A stretch of DNA of 64,000 bases from Streptomyces sp. TSRI0281 (GTDB lineage: Bacteria > Actinomycetota > Actinomycetes > Streptomycetales > Streptomycetaceae), in NCBI RefSeq assembly GCF_001905125.1, contig NZ_LWLE01000033.1, forward strand, positions 119,198 to 183,197, in the 5' to 3' direction. Shown here piece after piece: positions 34,920 through 44,171 of the stretch. A model generated the notes under the pieces. The model was not told where the DNA came from, did no database searches, and saw nothing but the letters and a program-made list of their open reading frames with translations. The stretch's first letter is position 1; every line of letters starts with the position of its first letter. Both the position numbers and the translations under genes were made by a program.

Positions 34920-36083
34920 ATGCGTCATTTCGGGCATATCTCGCCCGCTGCTCGGGAGGGCCTGTTCTTCCAGGAGCCGTGCGAATTCCACGCGAGCTCG
35001 TCCGCCAGGCTGCTGTCGGTCGCCCTGGGAGCCACCCTCTACTCTCCGGCCACCCGGCCGAACCTCGCCGAAGACGTGATCAAACAGGCGGGGCTCGGAG
35101 TCGTCTCCATGGTGCTCTGCCTGGAGGACTCGATCAACGACACCGAGGTGGTCGAGGCCGAGGCGAACCTGGTCAGACAGTTCACGGAGCTCGCCACGCG
35201 GCCCGACCAGGTCCCGCTGCTCTTCATCCGGGTCCGCGAGCCCGGCCAGATCAACGACCTGGTCGACCGGCTCGGCCCGGCGGTCCGGATGTTGTCCGGA
35301 TTCGTACTACCGAAATTCACGGAGGAGCGGGGCACGCTCTTCCTGGAAGCACTCGCCGACGCGGAAGCGGCCTGCGGGCAAAGACTCTTCGCCATGCCGG
35401 TTCTCGAATCGCCGGAGCTCCTCCATCTGGAGACCCGGAGCGAAACCCTTCACGGAATCGCCCGCTCCGTGGACAAGTACCGCGACCGTGTCCTCGCGCT
35501 GCGGCTCGGCGTCACCGACTTCTGCTCGGCCTACGGTCTGCGCCGGGCGCCCGACATGACGGCGTACGACGTCCAGATCGTCGGTGCCGTCATCGGCGAT
35601 GTCGTCAACGTCCTGGGCAGGGCGGACGGGACGGGCTTCACGATCACCGGACCGGTGTGGGAGTACTTCCGCCTCCAGGAACGCATGTTCAAACCGCAGC
35701 TGCGCCGCAGCCCCTTCCTGGAGGGCCGGGCGGAGGAACTGCGTACCGCACTCATCGAGCACGACCTGGACGGCCTGCTGCGGGAGATCGGGCTCGACCG
35801 GGCCAACGGGCTGCTCGGCAAGACCTGCATCCACCCGTCGCACGTGGCTCCCGTGCACGCACTGTCGGTGGTCAGTCACGAGGAGTTCAGCGACGCCCAG
35901 GACATCCTGCGGCCGGAACGTGACGGCGGCGGTGTACTGCGTTCCGCGTACACGAACAAGATGAACGAAGTGAAGCCGCACCGGGCCTGGGCCGAGCGCA
36001 CGCTCCTGCGGGCCGAGGTCTTCGGTGTGGCGAGGGAAGACGTCGGCTTCGTGGAACTGCTGGCCGCCGGCCTGGCGAACTGA
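34920..36083 (+). CDS. HpcH/HpaI (CitE-like) aldolase/lyase of the Ter biosynthetic module
   Basis: A 387-residue barrel enzyme of the HpcH/CitE superfamily. Landmarks: TLYSPATRP near the N-terminus, VVSMVLCLEDSINDTEV with the metal-binding acidic residues, LPKFTEERGTLFLEAL and ALRLGVTDFCSAYGLRR. Such lyases form carbon-carbon bonds with acyl-CoA or oxaloacetate-like substrates. In Ter clusters they are linked with phosphoribosyltransferases and HAD phosphatases in a proposed pathway for a nucleoside-like metabolite. The ATG at 34920 follows GGGGGAAACTC. The next gene starts 10 bases on. Confidence 0.85.
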   Translation: MRHFGHISPAAREGLFFQEPCEFHASSSARLLSVALGATLYSPATRPNLAEDVIKQAGLGVVSMVLCLEDSINDTEVVEAEANLVRQFTELATRPDQVPLLFIRVREPGQINDLVDRLGPAVRMLSGFVLPKFTEERGTLFLEALADAEAACGQRLFAMPVLESPELLHLETRSETLHGIARSVDKYRDRVLALRLGVTDFCSAYGLRRAPDMTAYDVQIVGAVIGDVVNVLGRADGTGFTITGPVWEYFRLQERMFKPQLRRSPFLEGRAEELRTALIEHDLDGLLREIGLDRANGLLGKTCIHPSHVAPVHALSVVSHEEFSDAQDILRPERDGGGVLRSAYTNKMNEVKPHRAWAERTLLRAEVFGVAREDVGFVELLAAGLAN

Positions 36084-36093
36084 GCGCGCGCCG

Positions 36094-38724
36094 ATGAGCG
36101 AGCGCGCGACGAGAGAAGAGACTGTGGACGTGGTGTGGTCGGGCAGCTGGGTTGCCGAGCGACTGGGGGTCGAGCTGACCGGCGACGGGGAGCTCCGGGA
36201 AATGCTGGGCCTCGCCCTGCGCCGCAATCCCAAGCGGGCGCATCTGCTCGTGTCGAACGTGCTCGGCAAGCATGTGCCGCAGCGGCCTTCGGTGGTGTAC
36301 GGCGCCGGGTTCGAGCTGGGCGAGCGGGTACGGGCGCTCCTGGGTGACACCGAGGCCGCCCGCGCGGTCGTCCTCGGCTACGCCGAAACGGCCACCGGCC
36401 TCGGCCACGCCGTCGCGGACGGGCTCGGGACGGCCCCGTACCTGCACTCGACGCGACGCCCGGTGGAGGGCGTCGCCAGGGCGGGCGGCTTCGAGGAGTC
36501 CCACTCCCACGCCACGTCGCACCTCCTGCTTCCGGAGGACGGGGCGCTGCTGGCGGGCCCCGGCACCGACGGCGCCCCCGCGCCGCTGGTCCTGGTCGAC
36601 GACGAGTTCTCCACCGGCAACACCGTGCTCAACACGATGCGCATGCTCCATGAGCTGTACCCCCGCGAGCGGTACGTCGTGGTGGCCCTGGTGGACATGC
36701 GCTCGGAGCGGGACCGCGGCCGGCTGGCCGAGTTCGCCGCCGAGACCGGTGCCCGCGTCGACCTGGTGGCGCGCGGCGCGGGGACGGTCAGCCTGCCGGA
36801 CGGCGTACTGGAGCGGGGCCAGGCACTGGTCGCCGCGCAGGAGGCGGAGCAGGAGGCGCGGGAGTCGGGGCAGGCGGCACCGGAGTCCGGACAGATGGCA
36901 CCGGAGTCCGGGCAGGCGGCACCGCAGTCCGGACAGACGGCCCCGGCTTCCGGCCGCGCGCCGGTGGAACCGGCGGCCACCTGCACCCGGATACCACTGG
37001 GCTGGCCCGCCGGCGTCCCCGACGGCGGCCGGCACGGCTTCACCCCCGCCCACCGGGCGCTCCTGGAACCGGCACTGCCGGGCATGGCCGCCCGGATCGC
37101 CGACGCGCTGGGCGACGCCCGCCGCGTACTGGTCCTCGGCTTCGAGGAACTGATGTACGCGCCGCTGCGCCTCGGCACCGCGCTGGAGGCCCTCACCGAC
37201 GCCGACGTGCGGTACTCGACCACGACGCGCTCACCTGTCCTGGCCGTCGACGACCCCGGCTACGCGATACGCAGCCGACTGGTCTTCCCGGCCCACGACA
37301 ACCCGGCCGACGGCCCCGGCGACCGGTACGCCTACAACGTGGCGGGCGCCGGTTTCGACGCGGTCGTGGCCGTCGTCGACTCCACCGCCGACACCCCCGA
37401 GCTGCACGCCCCGGACGGCCTGCTGGCCCGGCTCGGAGCGCACACCGGCAGGGTCCTGCTCGCGGTCGTCCCCTCGTACACCCCGGCACCCGCCCCGGCC
37501 GCCGAACCCGCGTCCGCCCCCGCCGCCGAGCCCGCCCCCTCACACGCCTCCTCGTATGCCTCCGACCGGCAGGAACCCCGCATGCTGCCCGAGCCCCTCC
37601 GCGGCCCCGACTTCTCCTCCTACGCGGCCACCGATGTCGGCTGGCTGCTCCAGGATCTCTCGGACACGGAGCTGGAAGCACCCACCGAGGAGCGCGAGGA
37701 GGCGATACAGAGCGGTGGCGCGCACTACGCCGAGTCGCTGCCCGTGGAGTACCAGCCCAGCGCCGAGTACCAGGCCCTGTTCCAGGCGGCCCTGGACACC
37801 TCGGCCGCACGCATCGCCCGAGCCGTCGGGACCGTCACCGAAACCGTCCTCGCCGAGCGCGGCCCGCGCCCGGTGCTGGTCTCCCTGGCCCGTGCCGGCA
37901 CCCCCGTCGGCGTACTGATGCGCCGCTGGGCCCAGCACCGGCACGGCCTCGACCTGCCGCACTACGCCGTCTCCATCGTGCGCGGGCGGGGCATCGACGC
38001 CAACGCCCTGCGCTGGCTGGCCGCCCACCACGACCCGGCCGACGTCGTGTTCGTCGACGGCTGGACCGGAAAGGGCGCGATCACGCGCGAACTGGCCGTG
38101 GCACTGGCCGAGTTCGAGGGCTTCAACCCCGAGATCGCGGTCCTGGCCGACCCGGGCGGCTGCGTGCGTACATACGGTACGCGCGAGGACTTCCTCATTC
38201 CGTCCGCGTGCCTCAACTCCACGGTCTCCGGCCTGATCTCCCGTACCGTCCTGCGCGCCGACCTGGTCGGCCCCGAGGACTTCCACGGGGCGAAGTTCTA
38301 CCGGGAGCTGGCCGGCGCGGATGTGTCCGGCCACTTTCTGGACACGGTCGCGGCCCGCTTCGACGAGGTCGTGGACGACGTCGACGCCGAGGTCAAGGAG
38401 CTGCTGACCGTCGACCGGGCACCCACCTGGGAGGGCTGGGCCGCCGTCGAGCGGATCAGCGAGGAGTACGGCATCCATGACGTCAACCTGGTCAAGCCGG
38501 GTGTCGGCGAGACCACGCGCGTCCTGCTGCGCCGGGTCCCGTGGAAGATCCTCGCCCAGCGGAGCGCGGGCGCGGACCTTGAGCACATTCGGCTGCTGGC
38601 CGCGCAGCGCGGGGTCCCGGTCGAGGAGGTCGATGAACTTCCGTACACCTGCGTGGGTCTGATCCACCCGCAGTTCACCAGGGGCGCGACGGGCGCGGAC
38701 GGCAAGGCGGTGACGGAAAAGTGA
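36094..38724 (+). CDS. Fused double phosphoribosyltransferase of the Ter module
   Basis: An 876-residue fusion of two domains that are often separate genes in Ter clusters. The N-terminal half (about 20-300) is a PRTase with the PRPP loop LVLVDDEFSTGNTV and a TRSP-like segment CTRIPLGWPAGVPDGGRHGF (from about 294). A low-complexity linker (residues about 465-485, Ala/Pro) leads to the C-terminal half, a StiP-type PRTase/protease-like domain with LVSLARAGTPVGVLMRR, SIVRGRGIDANALRWL and FVDGWTGKGAI. A short in-frame repeat (SGQAAPE) lies at residues 257-286. The start could also be the GTG at 36124. It overlaps the HAD gene by 4 bases. Confidence 0.8.
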   Translation: MSERATREETVDVVWSGSWVAERLGVELTGDGELREMLGLALRRNPKRAHLLVSNVLGKHVPQRPSVVYGAGFELGERVRALLGDTEAARAVVLGYAETATGLGHAVADGLGTAPYLHSTRRPVEGVARAGGFEESHSHATSHLLLPEDGALLAGPGTDGAPAPLVLVDDEFSTGNTVLNTMRMLHELYPRERYVVVALVDMRSERDRGRLAEFAAETGARVDLVARGAGTVSLPDGVLERGQALVAAQEAEQEARESGQAAPESGQMAPESGQAAPQSGQTAPASGRAPVEPAATCTRIPLGWPAGVPDGGRHGFTPAHRALLEPALPGMAARIADALGDARRVLVLGFEELMYAPLRLGTALEALTDADVRYSTTTRSPVLAVDDPGYAIRSRLVFPAHDNPADGPGDRYAYNVAGAGFDAVVAVVDSTADTPELHAPDGLLARLGAHTGRVLLAVVPSYTPAPAPAAEPASAPAAEPAPSHASSYASDRQEPRMLPEPLRGPDFSSYAATDVGWLLQDLSDTELEAPTEEREEAIQSGGAHYAESLPVEYQPSAEYQALFQAALDTSAARIARAVGTVTETVLAERGPRPVLVSLARAGTPVGVLMRRWAQHRHGLDLPHYAVSIVRGRGIDANALRWLAAHHDPADVVFVDGWTGKGAITRELAVALAEFEGFNPEIAVLADPGGCVRTYGTREDFLIPSACLNSTVSGLISRTVLRADLVGPEDFHGAKFYRELAGADVSGHFLDTVAARFDEVVDDVDAEVKELLTVDRAPTWEGWAAVERISEEYGIHDVNLVKPGVGETTRVLLRRVPWKILAQRSAGADLEHIRLLAAQRGVPVEEVDELPYTCVGLIHPQFTRGATGADGKAVTEK
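36862..36951. repeat. 21-bp coding minisatellite
   Basis: Units of 21 bp encoding variants of ESGQAAP begin at 36862, 36883, 36904 and 36925, with a partial copy at 36946. It lies in frame in the PRTase fusion, between the first catalytic domain and the TRSP-like segment. Confidence 0.85.
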
Positions 38725-39680
38725 CCTCCACCGAGAAGCCGACGGGGACGTCCGCCGGGACGTCGACCGGGACGTCGACCGGGACGTCGACCGGGACCTC
38801 CGCCGGGACCTCCGCCGGGACGTCGACCGGGACCTCCACCGGGGATGGCGCCGGAACCTCCGCCGGGGATGGCGCGGTGACCATGGTCGCCAGCGACCTC
38901 GACCGCACCCTCATCTACTCCTCCGGGGCGCTCCACCTCACCGTGCCGGACGCCGAGGCCCCCCGGCTGCTGTGCGTGGAGGTGTACGACCACAAGCCGC
39001 TCTCGTACCTGACGGAGACGGCGGCCGGACTCCTGCGGGACGTGGCCCGTTCGACGGTCTTCGTACCGGCCACCACCCGTACCCGCGAGCAGTACCACCG
39101 CATCCACCTCCCCGGCCCGGCCCCCCGCTACGCCATCTGCGCCAACGGCGGGCACCTCCTGGTCGACGGGGTCTCCGACCCGGACTGGCAGGCACAGGTG
39201 GCGACCCGGCTCGCCGACGAATGCGCCTCGCTCGCCGAGGTCCGGGCCCACCTCGTCGCCGCCGCCGACCCGGCGTGGCTGCTCAAGGAACGGGTCGCCG
39301 AGGACCTCTTCGCCTACCTCGTCGTCGAGCGCGCGCTGCTGCCCGGGGACTGGGTGAAGGAACTGGCGGAGTGGGCGGACGGCCGCGGCTGGACCGTCTC
39401 GCTCCAGGGCCGGAAGATCTACGCCGTGCCCCGGCCCCTCACCAAGAGCGCCGCGATGCGGGAGGTCGCCCGCCGCTGCGGCGCCACGCTCACCCTCGCC
39501 GCCGGTGACTCGCTCCTCGACGCCGACCTGCTGCTGGCCGCCGACCGCGGCTGGCGCCCCGGCCACGGAGAACTCGCGGACAGCGGCTGGAGCGCCCCCC
39601 ACGTCGAGGCACTCGGCGAGAGCGGGGTAGCGGCGGGCGAGGAGATCCTGCGCCGGTTCCTGGGCGCGGACACGGCGTAG
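38721..39680 (+). CDS. HAD-superfamily phosphatase of the Ter module
   Basis: A 319-residue HAD hydrolase with motif I SDLDRTLIY (nucleophile Asp), motif II ATTRT, motif III Lys in LTKSAAM and motif IV AGDSLLDADLL. It completes the lyase-PRTase-HAD biosynthetic set. The GTG at 38721 overlaps the PRTase stop (GTGA) and gives an unusual Thr/Ser/Gly leader of about 45 residues encoded by a 12-bp tandem repeat. The ATG at 38883 would remove it entirely and still leave the whole HAD domain, so the true start is open. Confidence 0.82.
   Translation: MTSTEKPTGTSAGTSTGTSTGTSTGTSAGTSAGTSTGTSTGDGAGTSAGDGAVTMVASDLDRTLIYSSGALHLTVPDAEAPRLLCVEVYDHKPLSYLTETAAGLLRDVARSTVFVPATTRTREQYHRIHLPGPAPRYAICANGGHLLVDGVSDPDWQAQVATRLADECASLAEVRAHLVAAADPAWLLKERVAEDLFAYLVVERALLPGDWVKELAEWADGRGWTVSLQGRKIYAVPRPLTKSAAMREVARRCGATLTLAAGDSLLDADLLLAADRGWRPGHGELADSGWSAPHVEALGESGVAAGEEILRRFLGADTA
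38745..38844. repeat. 12-bp coding tandem repeat at the 5' end of the HAD gene
   Basis: GGGACGTCGACC and close variants (GGGACCTCCGCC) repeat about eight times in frame, encoding GTST/GTSA. The repeat sits directly behind the presumed GTG start and lies upstream of the HAD domain. Confidence 0.85.
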
Positions 39681-39759
39681 GGCCGGGCTTCCGGGCGTGG
39701 CGGCCCCGGGCTGGTCAAGCTGCGTACGGGAGACCGACCGCACGAAGGAGCGACGCGCG

Positions 39760-40419
39760 ATGACCAAGGGCAACGAAACCAAGATCACGGACGAGCTGTA
39801 CGCGTACATGCTGGCGCACAACCCGCCGCTGGACGCGGTCCAGCGCGAGCTGGTGGAGACCACCTACGCGCGCTTTCCCGACCACGCCGGGATGCAGTCG
39901 GCCGCGGAACAGGGCCCGCTGCTCGCGTTCCTCGTCCGGCTGACGGGCGCCAGGCATGTCGTGGAGGTCGGCACGTTCACCGGCTTCAGCGCCCTGGCGA
40001 TGGCGCAGGCGCTTCCGGCGGACGGGGTCCTGATCGCGTGCGACATCTCGGAGGAGTGGACGGCGTACGGCCGGGAGGCATGGGCGGAGGCGGGCGTCGC
40101 CGACCGCATCGACCTGCGCATCGCGCCCGCCCTCGACACCCTGCGGGCGCTGCCGTCCGAGCCGCACATCGACTTCGCCTACCTGGACGCGGACAAGGGC
40201 AACTACATCCCGTACTGGGAGGAGTTGGTGCCCCGGATGCGCCCCGGCGGCGTCATCGCCACGGACAACGTGCTGTTCCACGGCGGGGTCACGGACCCGG
40301 AGGCGACCGGGGGAGCGGCGGCGATCAAGGAGTTCAACGACCATGTCGGCGCCGATGTCCGGATGGACAGCGTGCTGCTGACGGTCGCGGACGGGCTGAC
40401 GCTCTCCCGTAAGAAGTAG
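39760..40419 (+). CDS. SAM-dependent O-methyltransferase, catechol/caffeoyl-CoA type
   Basis: A 219-residue class I methyltransferase. The SAM-binding motif is VVEVGTFTGFSALAMAQAL (about 66-85), with the acidic strand ACDISEEW, and the metal-binding YLDADKGNYIPYW (about 142-154) of cation-dependent O-methyltransferases. TDNVLFHGGVTDP is another family block. The ATG at 39760 follows GAAGGAG. It lies 79 bases behind the HAD gene on the same strand and may or may not belong to that operon. Substrate unknown, probably a small phenolic or catechol. Confidence 0.9.
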   Translation: MTKGNETKITDELYAYMLAHNPPLDAVQRELVETTYARFPDHAGMQSAAEQGPLLAFLVRLTGARHVVEVGTFTGFSALAMAQALPADGVLIACDISEEWTAYGREAWAEAGVADRIDLRIAPALDTLRALPSEPHIDFAYLDADKGNYIPYWEELVPRMRPGGVIATDNVLFHGGVTDPEATGGAAAIKEFNDHVGADVRMDSVLLTVADGLTLSRKK

Positions 40420-40471
40420 CGCGCCGGCCCGCCCCCCCCCCGCCGGTACCGGGGCGTTCGTCGCCCGGGTC

Positions 40472-40693
40472 TCAGCCGCAGCAACCGCCGCCGCAGCAAC
40501 CACCACCTCCGCCTCCGCCGCCGGACGGGGCGGGTGCGGACGCGGCCGATCCGCCCACGGCCACGGTGGAGAGCAGCTTCACGGTGTCGTCGTGCCCGGC
40601 GGGGCAGGCGGCGGGGTCGGAGGATTCCGCCATCGGGCGGCTGAGTTCGAATGTGTCTCCGCAGGTGCGGCAGCGGAATTCATAGCGAGGCAT
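40472..40693 (-). CDS. FmdB-family zinc-ribbon protein
   Basis: A 73-residue putative regulatory zinc ribbon. The CxxC pair of MPRYEFRCRTCGDTFEL and the second half ACPAGHDDTVK form the ribbon, in which the fourth ligand appears to be His rather than Cys. The tail is almost pure Gly followed by GGCCGGGCCG, a cluster of four Cys often seen in this family. Function unknown. A run of ten C's (40432-40441) lies just past its end and the end of the convergent methyltransferase gene. Confidence 0.88.
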   Translation of the reverse strand: MPRYEFRCRTCGDTFELSRPMAESSDPAACPAGHDDTVKLLSTVAVGGSAASAPAPSGGGGGGGGCCGGGCCG

Positions 40694-40761
40694 GGCCCCA
40701 GGCTAGGGCCAACGCCGGTACGGGGCTACGCCCGAAGGCGTGGGCCCGGTTTCCGGGTGGC

Positions 40762-41367
40762 CTACCTGTGGGCGTCCGGCACGGTGAGGGGCGGCCGCCC
40801 GCGGCGGGCCTCGTGGGCGGCCTGTTCCGGGTGACGGGCGCGCCAGTACGGGTTGTCGTGCGGCAAGCCGCCGCTGACCCTCCCGTACATCCCGAAGAAC
40901 ATCAGCATCACGCCGACCACAAAGCTGAACAGCACGTTCTGGATCTGGAAGGCGAGGAAGTTCATACCGGTGTCCAGGAGCGCGAGATTCACGAATCCGC
41001 TGAGGATGAAGGCGATGCCCAGGACCATGTTGAGGGTGGAGGCGAAGTTGCCGCCGATGACCATTCCGGCGAAGAGCAGCAGCCCGACGCAGATGGACAG
41101 CACGCTGAGCGCACCGTTGGTGTTGAGGCCCGCGACCGTGTCGCCGCCGGTGTCGAAGAAGCCGATCTTGTCGATCAGCCCGAGGATGCCGAAGGCGAGC
41201 AGCACCAGTCCGGTCAGCCCGGCTCCGATCCGGTAGACCTGGCTGAGCCGGTGGTCGACCGGGAGGTGCTCGTCGAGCTGGATGCCGGTGCGCCGCCGAA
41301 CGGAATGCGGCGGCCCGGGGCGGGATACGAGGGGTGCGCGAGGTTCATGACGTGCGTGTATGGCCAT
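40762..41367 (-). CDS. DUF4383 membrane protein
   Basis: A 201-residue protein with four hydrophobic helices between about residues 45 and 165, matching DUF4383. The N-terminus is cytosolic and basic, and the C-terminal tail is Arg/His-rich (HDNPYWRARHPEQAAHEARRGR). Function unknown. The ATG at 41367 follows GAAGGAG at a good distance. It stands alone between the FmdB gene and a coiled-coil protein gene. Confidence 0.85.
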   Translation of the reverse strand: MAIHARHEPRAPLVSRPGPPHSVRRRTGIQLDEHLPVDHRLSQVYRIGAGLTGLVLLAFGILGLIDKIGFFDTGGDTVAGLNTNGALSVLSICVGLLLFAGMVIGGNFASTLNMVLGIAFILSGFVNLALLDTGMNFLAFQIQNVLFSFVVGVMLMFFGMYGRVSGGLPHDNPYWRARHPEQAAHEARRGRPPLTVPDAHR

Positions 41368-41623
41368 GTCGGACTCCTTCGGCCTCCTGTGAAGCCGCGT
41401 ACTTCCAGGATCGGCCACCCGCGACCACGGGACAAATCGGACGCCGGCGTGTGCGGGGCAGCGCGGTGCAAGCGTGGTGCCGGGCCGGGCGCAGCCACGC
41501 TTCGACTCCCCTCCCCCTCCGCCTGAGGCTCGGCCTCCGCCTCGGGTCTCCGCCTCGGGCTCGGGCTCGACGTCGGGCCTCGGGTCTCCGCCTCTGGCCT
41601 CCGCCTTCGGCTCCGCCTCCCCC

Positions 41624-43000
41624 TCAGGCTCCGGCCCCGCGCTCCTCACGGATCTCGGAGACCACCCGGGCCGCGGTCTGCCGCACGGCCTCGGTCTCGG
41701 TCAGGAAGTGCCAGTAGTCGGGGTGCCGTCCCTCAAGGCCGCTGATGGCACGGTCCAGCCGGGCCACGGCGTCGTCCAGTGGCCGGGCGTGGCGCGGATC
41801 GGGCGTGTTGCGTCCGGCCATGGCCAGCCGCTGGGCGTCCCGGATGGCGAACCGGGTCCGCTGGATCTCCTGCTCCGGGTCCTTCGCCACGGCGTCCAGC
41901 CGCTGCAACCGGTCACCGGCGGCGGACACCGCCTCATCGGTCGCGTTCAGCAGGGCCCGGACCGTGCTCAGCAGGGAGATGGCGTCGGGCCGGCGCTGTT
42001 CGTCCCGGGCCTTGGCGGCCTCGGCGAGCTTCTCCTCGGCCTGCCGGATGTTCACCGACGCCTGCTCGGGGACGGGCTGGAGGTCCTGCCAGCACGCGGC
42101 CGAGAACCGCCGCCGCAATTCGCTGAGCACCGGCTCGACCGAGCCCGCGCGCGTCGTCAGCGCCTGGGCGCGGGTGCGCAGCGACACCAGCCGCCGGTCG
42201 ATCTCGGCGGCCCGCTCCGGCAGCCGCTCGGCCTCGGCCCGTACCGCCTCGGCGTCACGCAGCACCGTGTCGGCCCGCTGGAGGGTCTCCGCCACCCCGT
42301 GCCGGCCGGCGCCCTGATTGAGCTTGGTCAGCTCCGGGGCGAGGGCCGCCAGCCGTGCCGCGAGATCGTCCGCCCGCAGCCCGGACGCCCGCACCGCGTC
42401 GAGAGCGTTGCTCGCACCGAGCAGCGCATGCCGGGCCCGCTCCACGGCGGGCACGAGCCGGGCGAGCTGGGTCTCCGCACTGCCGAGCAGCGGCCCGAGC
42501 CCCTGCGCGAACCGATCCAGCTCGCCCTTGACCCGTACGAGATCGTCCTTGGCCCGGGTCAGCTCGCTCCGGGCGTGGGTGGCGACGGACGGTTCCAGAT
42601 CGTCCCGGTCGAGGTCGTGCGCGTCGACGGCCGTGATGTAGGCATGGCTGACCTCGTCGATGCGCCGTCCCAGCGCGGCGAAGTCGTCCGCCGCCTTGCG
42701 GCCACGCGAGGAACTGTCGACGGCGGTGATCGTCTCGATCGAGATCCGGAGGTCGCGCTGAGCGGTGTCCAGCTCGTAGAAGGCTTCGGCTGCCGCGTCC
42801 TTCGCCGCCTGAGCGTCGGCGCGCTGGCTCTCCCCGCGCCCGCCGAACCAGCGGCGCGTACCGCCACCGGCGAAGGAGGCGGGCAGCGCGGCGACGAGGA
42901 GGGGCACCGGCAGCAGCATCAGCGCCACCACGTCCCGGACCCCCTGGACGGCGGAACTCCCACCCGCTCTTGCCTGCGGCCGCGCGTGTGTCGCCGTCAC
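41624..43000 (-). CDS. Membrane-anchored coiled-coil protein of unknown function
   Basis: The 458-residue protein has one hydrophobic segment near the N-terminus (about 22-48, VVALMLLPVPLLVAALPASF). The long remainder is rich in Ala, Arg, Leu, Glu and Asp, with heptad-like spacing and no catalytic motif I recognise. It probably forms an extended helical bundle on the cytosolic side. The GTG at 43000 follows GAGAGGGA. Neighbours are a DUF4383 protein and a lipoprotein. Actinobacterial proteins of this look are usually annotated only as hypothetical. Confidence 0.75.
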   Translation of the reverse strand: MTATHARPQARAGGSSAVQGVRDVVALMLLPVPLLVAALPASFAGGGTRRWFGGRGESQRADAQAAKDAAAEAFYELDTAQRDLRISIETITAVDSSSRGRKAADDFAALGRRIDEVSHAYITAVDAHDLDRDDLEPSVATHARSELTRAKDDLVRVKGELDRFAQGLGPLLGSAETQLARLVPAVERARHALLGASNALDAVRASGLRADDLAARLAALAPELTKLNQGAGRHGVAETLQRADTVLRDAEAVRAEAERLPERAAEIDRRLVSLRTRAQALTTRAGSVEPVLSELRRRFSAACWQDLQPVPEQASVNIRQAEEKLAEAAKARDEQRRPDAISLLSTVRALLNATDEAVSAAGDRLQRLDAVAKDPEQEIQRTRFAIRDAQRLAMAGRNTPDPRHARPLDDAVARLDRAISGLEGRHPDYWHFLTETEAVRQTAARVVSEIREERGAGA

Positions 43001-43071
43001 ATCCCTCTCCCGTGCTGTTTCGCCCTGCCCGGTACATTCTCCCACCAGGTAAGGACGAACACACGGGTCGG

Positions 43072-43914
43072 TTAGTTCGCGCTTCGCACGGTGACTTGTC
43101 CATTGTCGCTGCGGGCCTTCACCACGTGCGGGCTGCTGTCGCTGCGGGCCACCTCCACGGAGACGTCGCCGTTGTCGGCCGAGGCGTTCACGGCGTACGC
43201 CTGTTTCCCCGGCGGCAGGTCGATGGTGATGCCCCCGTTGTCGCTGACGGTGTCCACGAGATCCGGCACGGTGCTGAACCCCAGCTGGACCGACCCGCTG
43301 TCCGACCGGGCGATCACGGACGTGCCGGAGATCCTCTCCGCGACGACGGAACCGTTGTCGCTCACCAGTTTCAGGGGCCCGCGCGAGTCCCGTACGACGA
43401 CTCCGCCGTTGTCGGAGGAGAGGTCGAGCGGGGTATCGAACCCGGCGGCGCTGACCCGCCCGTTGTCCGAGCCCGCCTTCACGCTCACCCCGCGCGGCAC
43501 CTTCACCCGGTGCAGGGAGTCGCAGTTGCTGGTCAGGGCGTCGCACGTCACCTTGAGCGTCAGGGTGTCGTCCACCATCTTCCAGGATGTGTTGGGCCCG
43601 CTGCCCAGCATCACCCAGCCGTCGACCTGCCGCTCCACCTCGACCTGTTCCACGTCGGCGGATACGAGTTCGATGCTGGAGTTCTCGGACACGATGGTCA
43701 GCGTCCGGCCCTCGATGCCGAACGCCTTGCGCTCGACCGGGGCACTGTCGACGTCGGTCCCACAGCCACTGAGCGCCAAGGCGAGCAGGACGGCCCCACC
43801 ACCGACGAGAACCGCCCGCCCCCGCCCGGCCCCACGAACCCGGAAGGGCACACCGCCCCCACGGGTGCCGCTGATGCCACGGGTAGCGCGGTGAGCACGT
43901 GTACGGAATTCCAC
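43072..43914 (-). CDS. DUF4097-family beta-strand-repeat lipoprotein
   Basis: A 280-residue protein with a lipobox LALSGC after a signal anchor (lipidated Cys about residue 51). The mature part is a parallel-beta solenoid of DUF4097 type, with at least six rungs each centred on S-D-N/S-G (GSDNGRVS, SSDNGGVV, VSDNGSVV, RSDSGSVQ, VSDNGGIT, SADNGDVS and RSDNGQVT). The solenoid probably binds partner proteins outside the cell. The GTG at 43914 is used. The gene starts 72 bases behind the coiled-coil gene. Confidence 0.82.
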   Translation of the reverse strand: MEFRTRAHRATRGISGTRGGGVPFRVRGAGRGRAVLVGGGAVLLALALSGCGTDVDSAPVERKAFGIEGRTLTIVSENSSIELVSADVEQVEVERQVDGWVMLGSGPNTSWKMVDDTLTLKVTCDALTSNCDSLHRVKVPRGVSVKAGSDNGRVSAAGFDTPLDLSSDNGGVVVRDSRGPLKLVSDNGSVVAERISGTSVIARSDSGSVQLGFSTVPDLVDTVSDNGGITIDLPPGKQAYAVNASADNGDVSVEVARSDSSPHVVKARSDNGQVTVRSAN

Positions 43915-44171
43915 GGTGATCGGTCCCCCAGGTGATGCTGTCGGATGATGCCGCTCGATGCGGCGCCACGGCCGGTACGCCCTTCGCGGCCGGTGCGGCT
44001 TCACCGTATGCACCGGAGCCAGCGACGAGAATCCGGATGGCTACCGTCTCCGGGGTGGGGATATCCCCCCTCCCACCCCCGCGCCCCCTTCTACAGAACC
44101 GCCGGCACCGGGGCCACAGAACCGGTTTGTGAGCGGGGGCCCTGAGCCATGTACGCTGTTGCCTCATCCAC

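Noticed and set aside
40432..40441. A run of ten C's considered as a phase-variation switch
   Set aside because: It lies in the short gap between two convergent genes, outside both coding regions and away from any promoter, so changes in length would not switch a gene.
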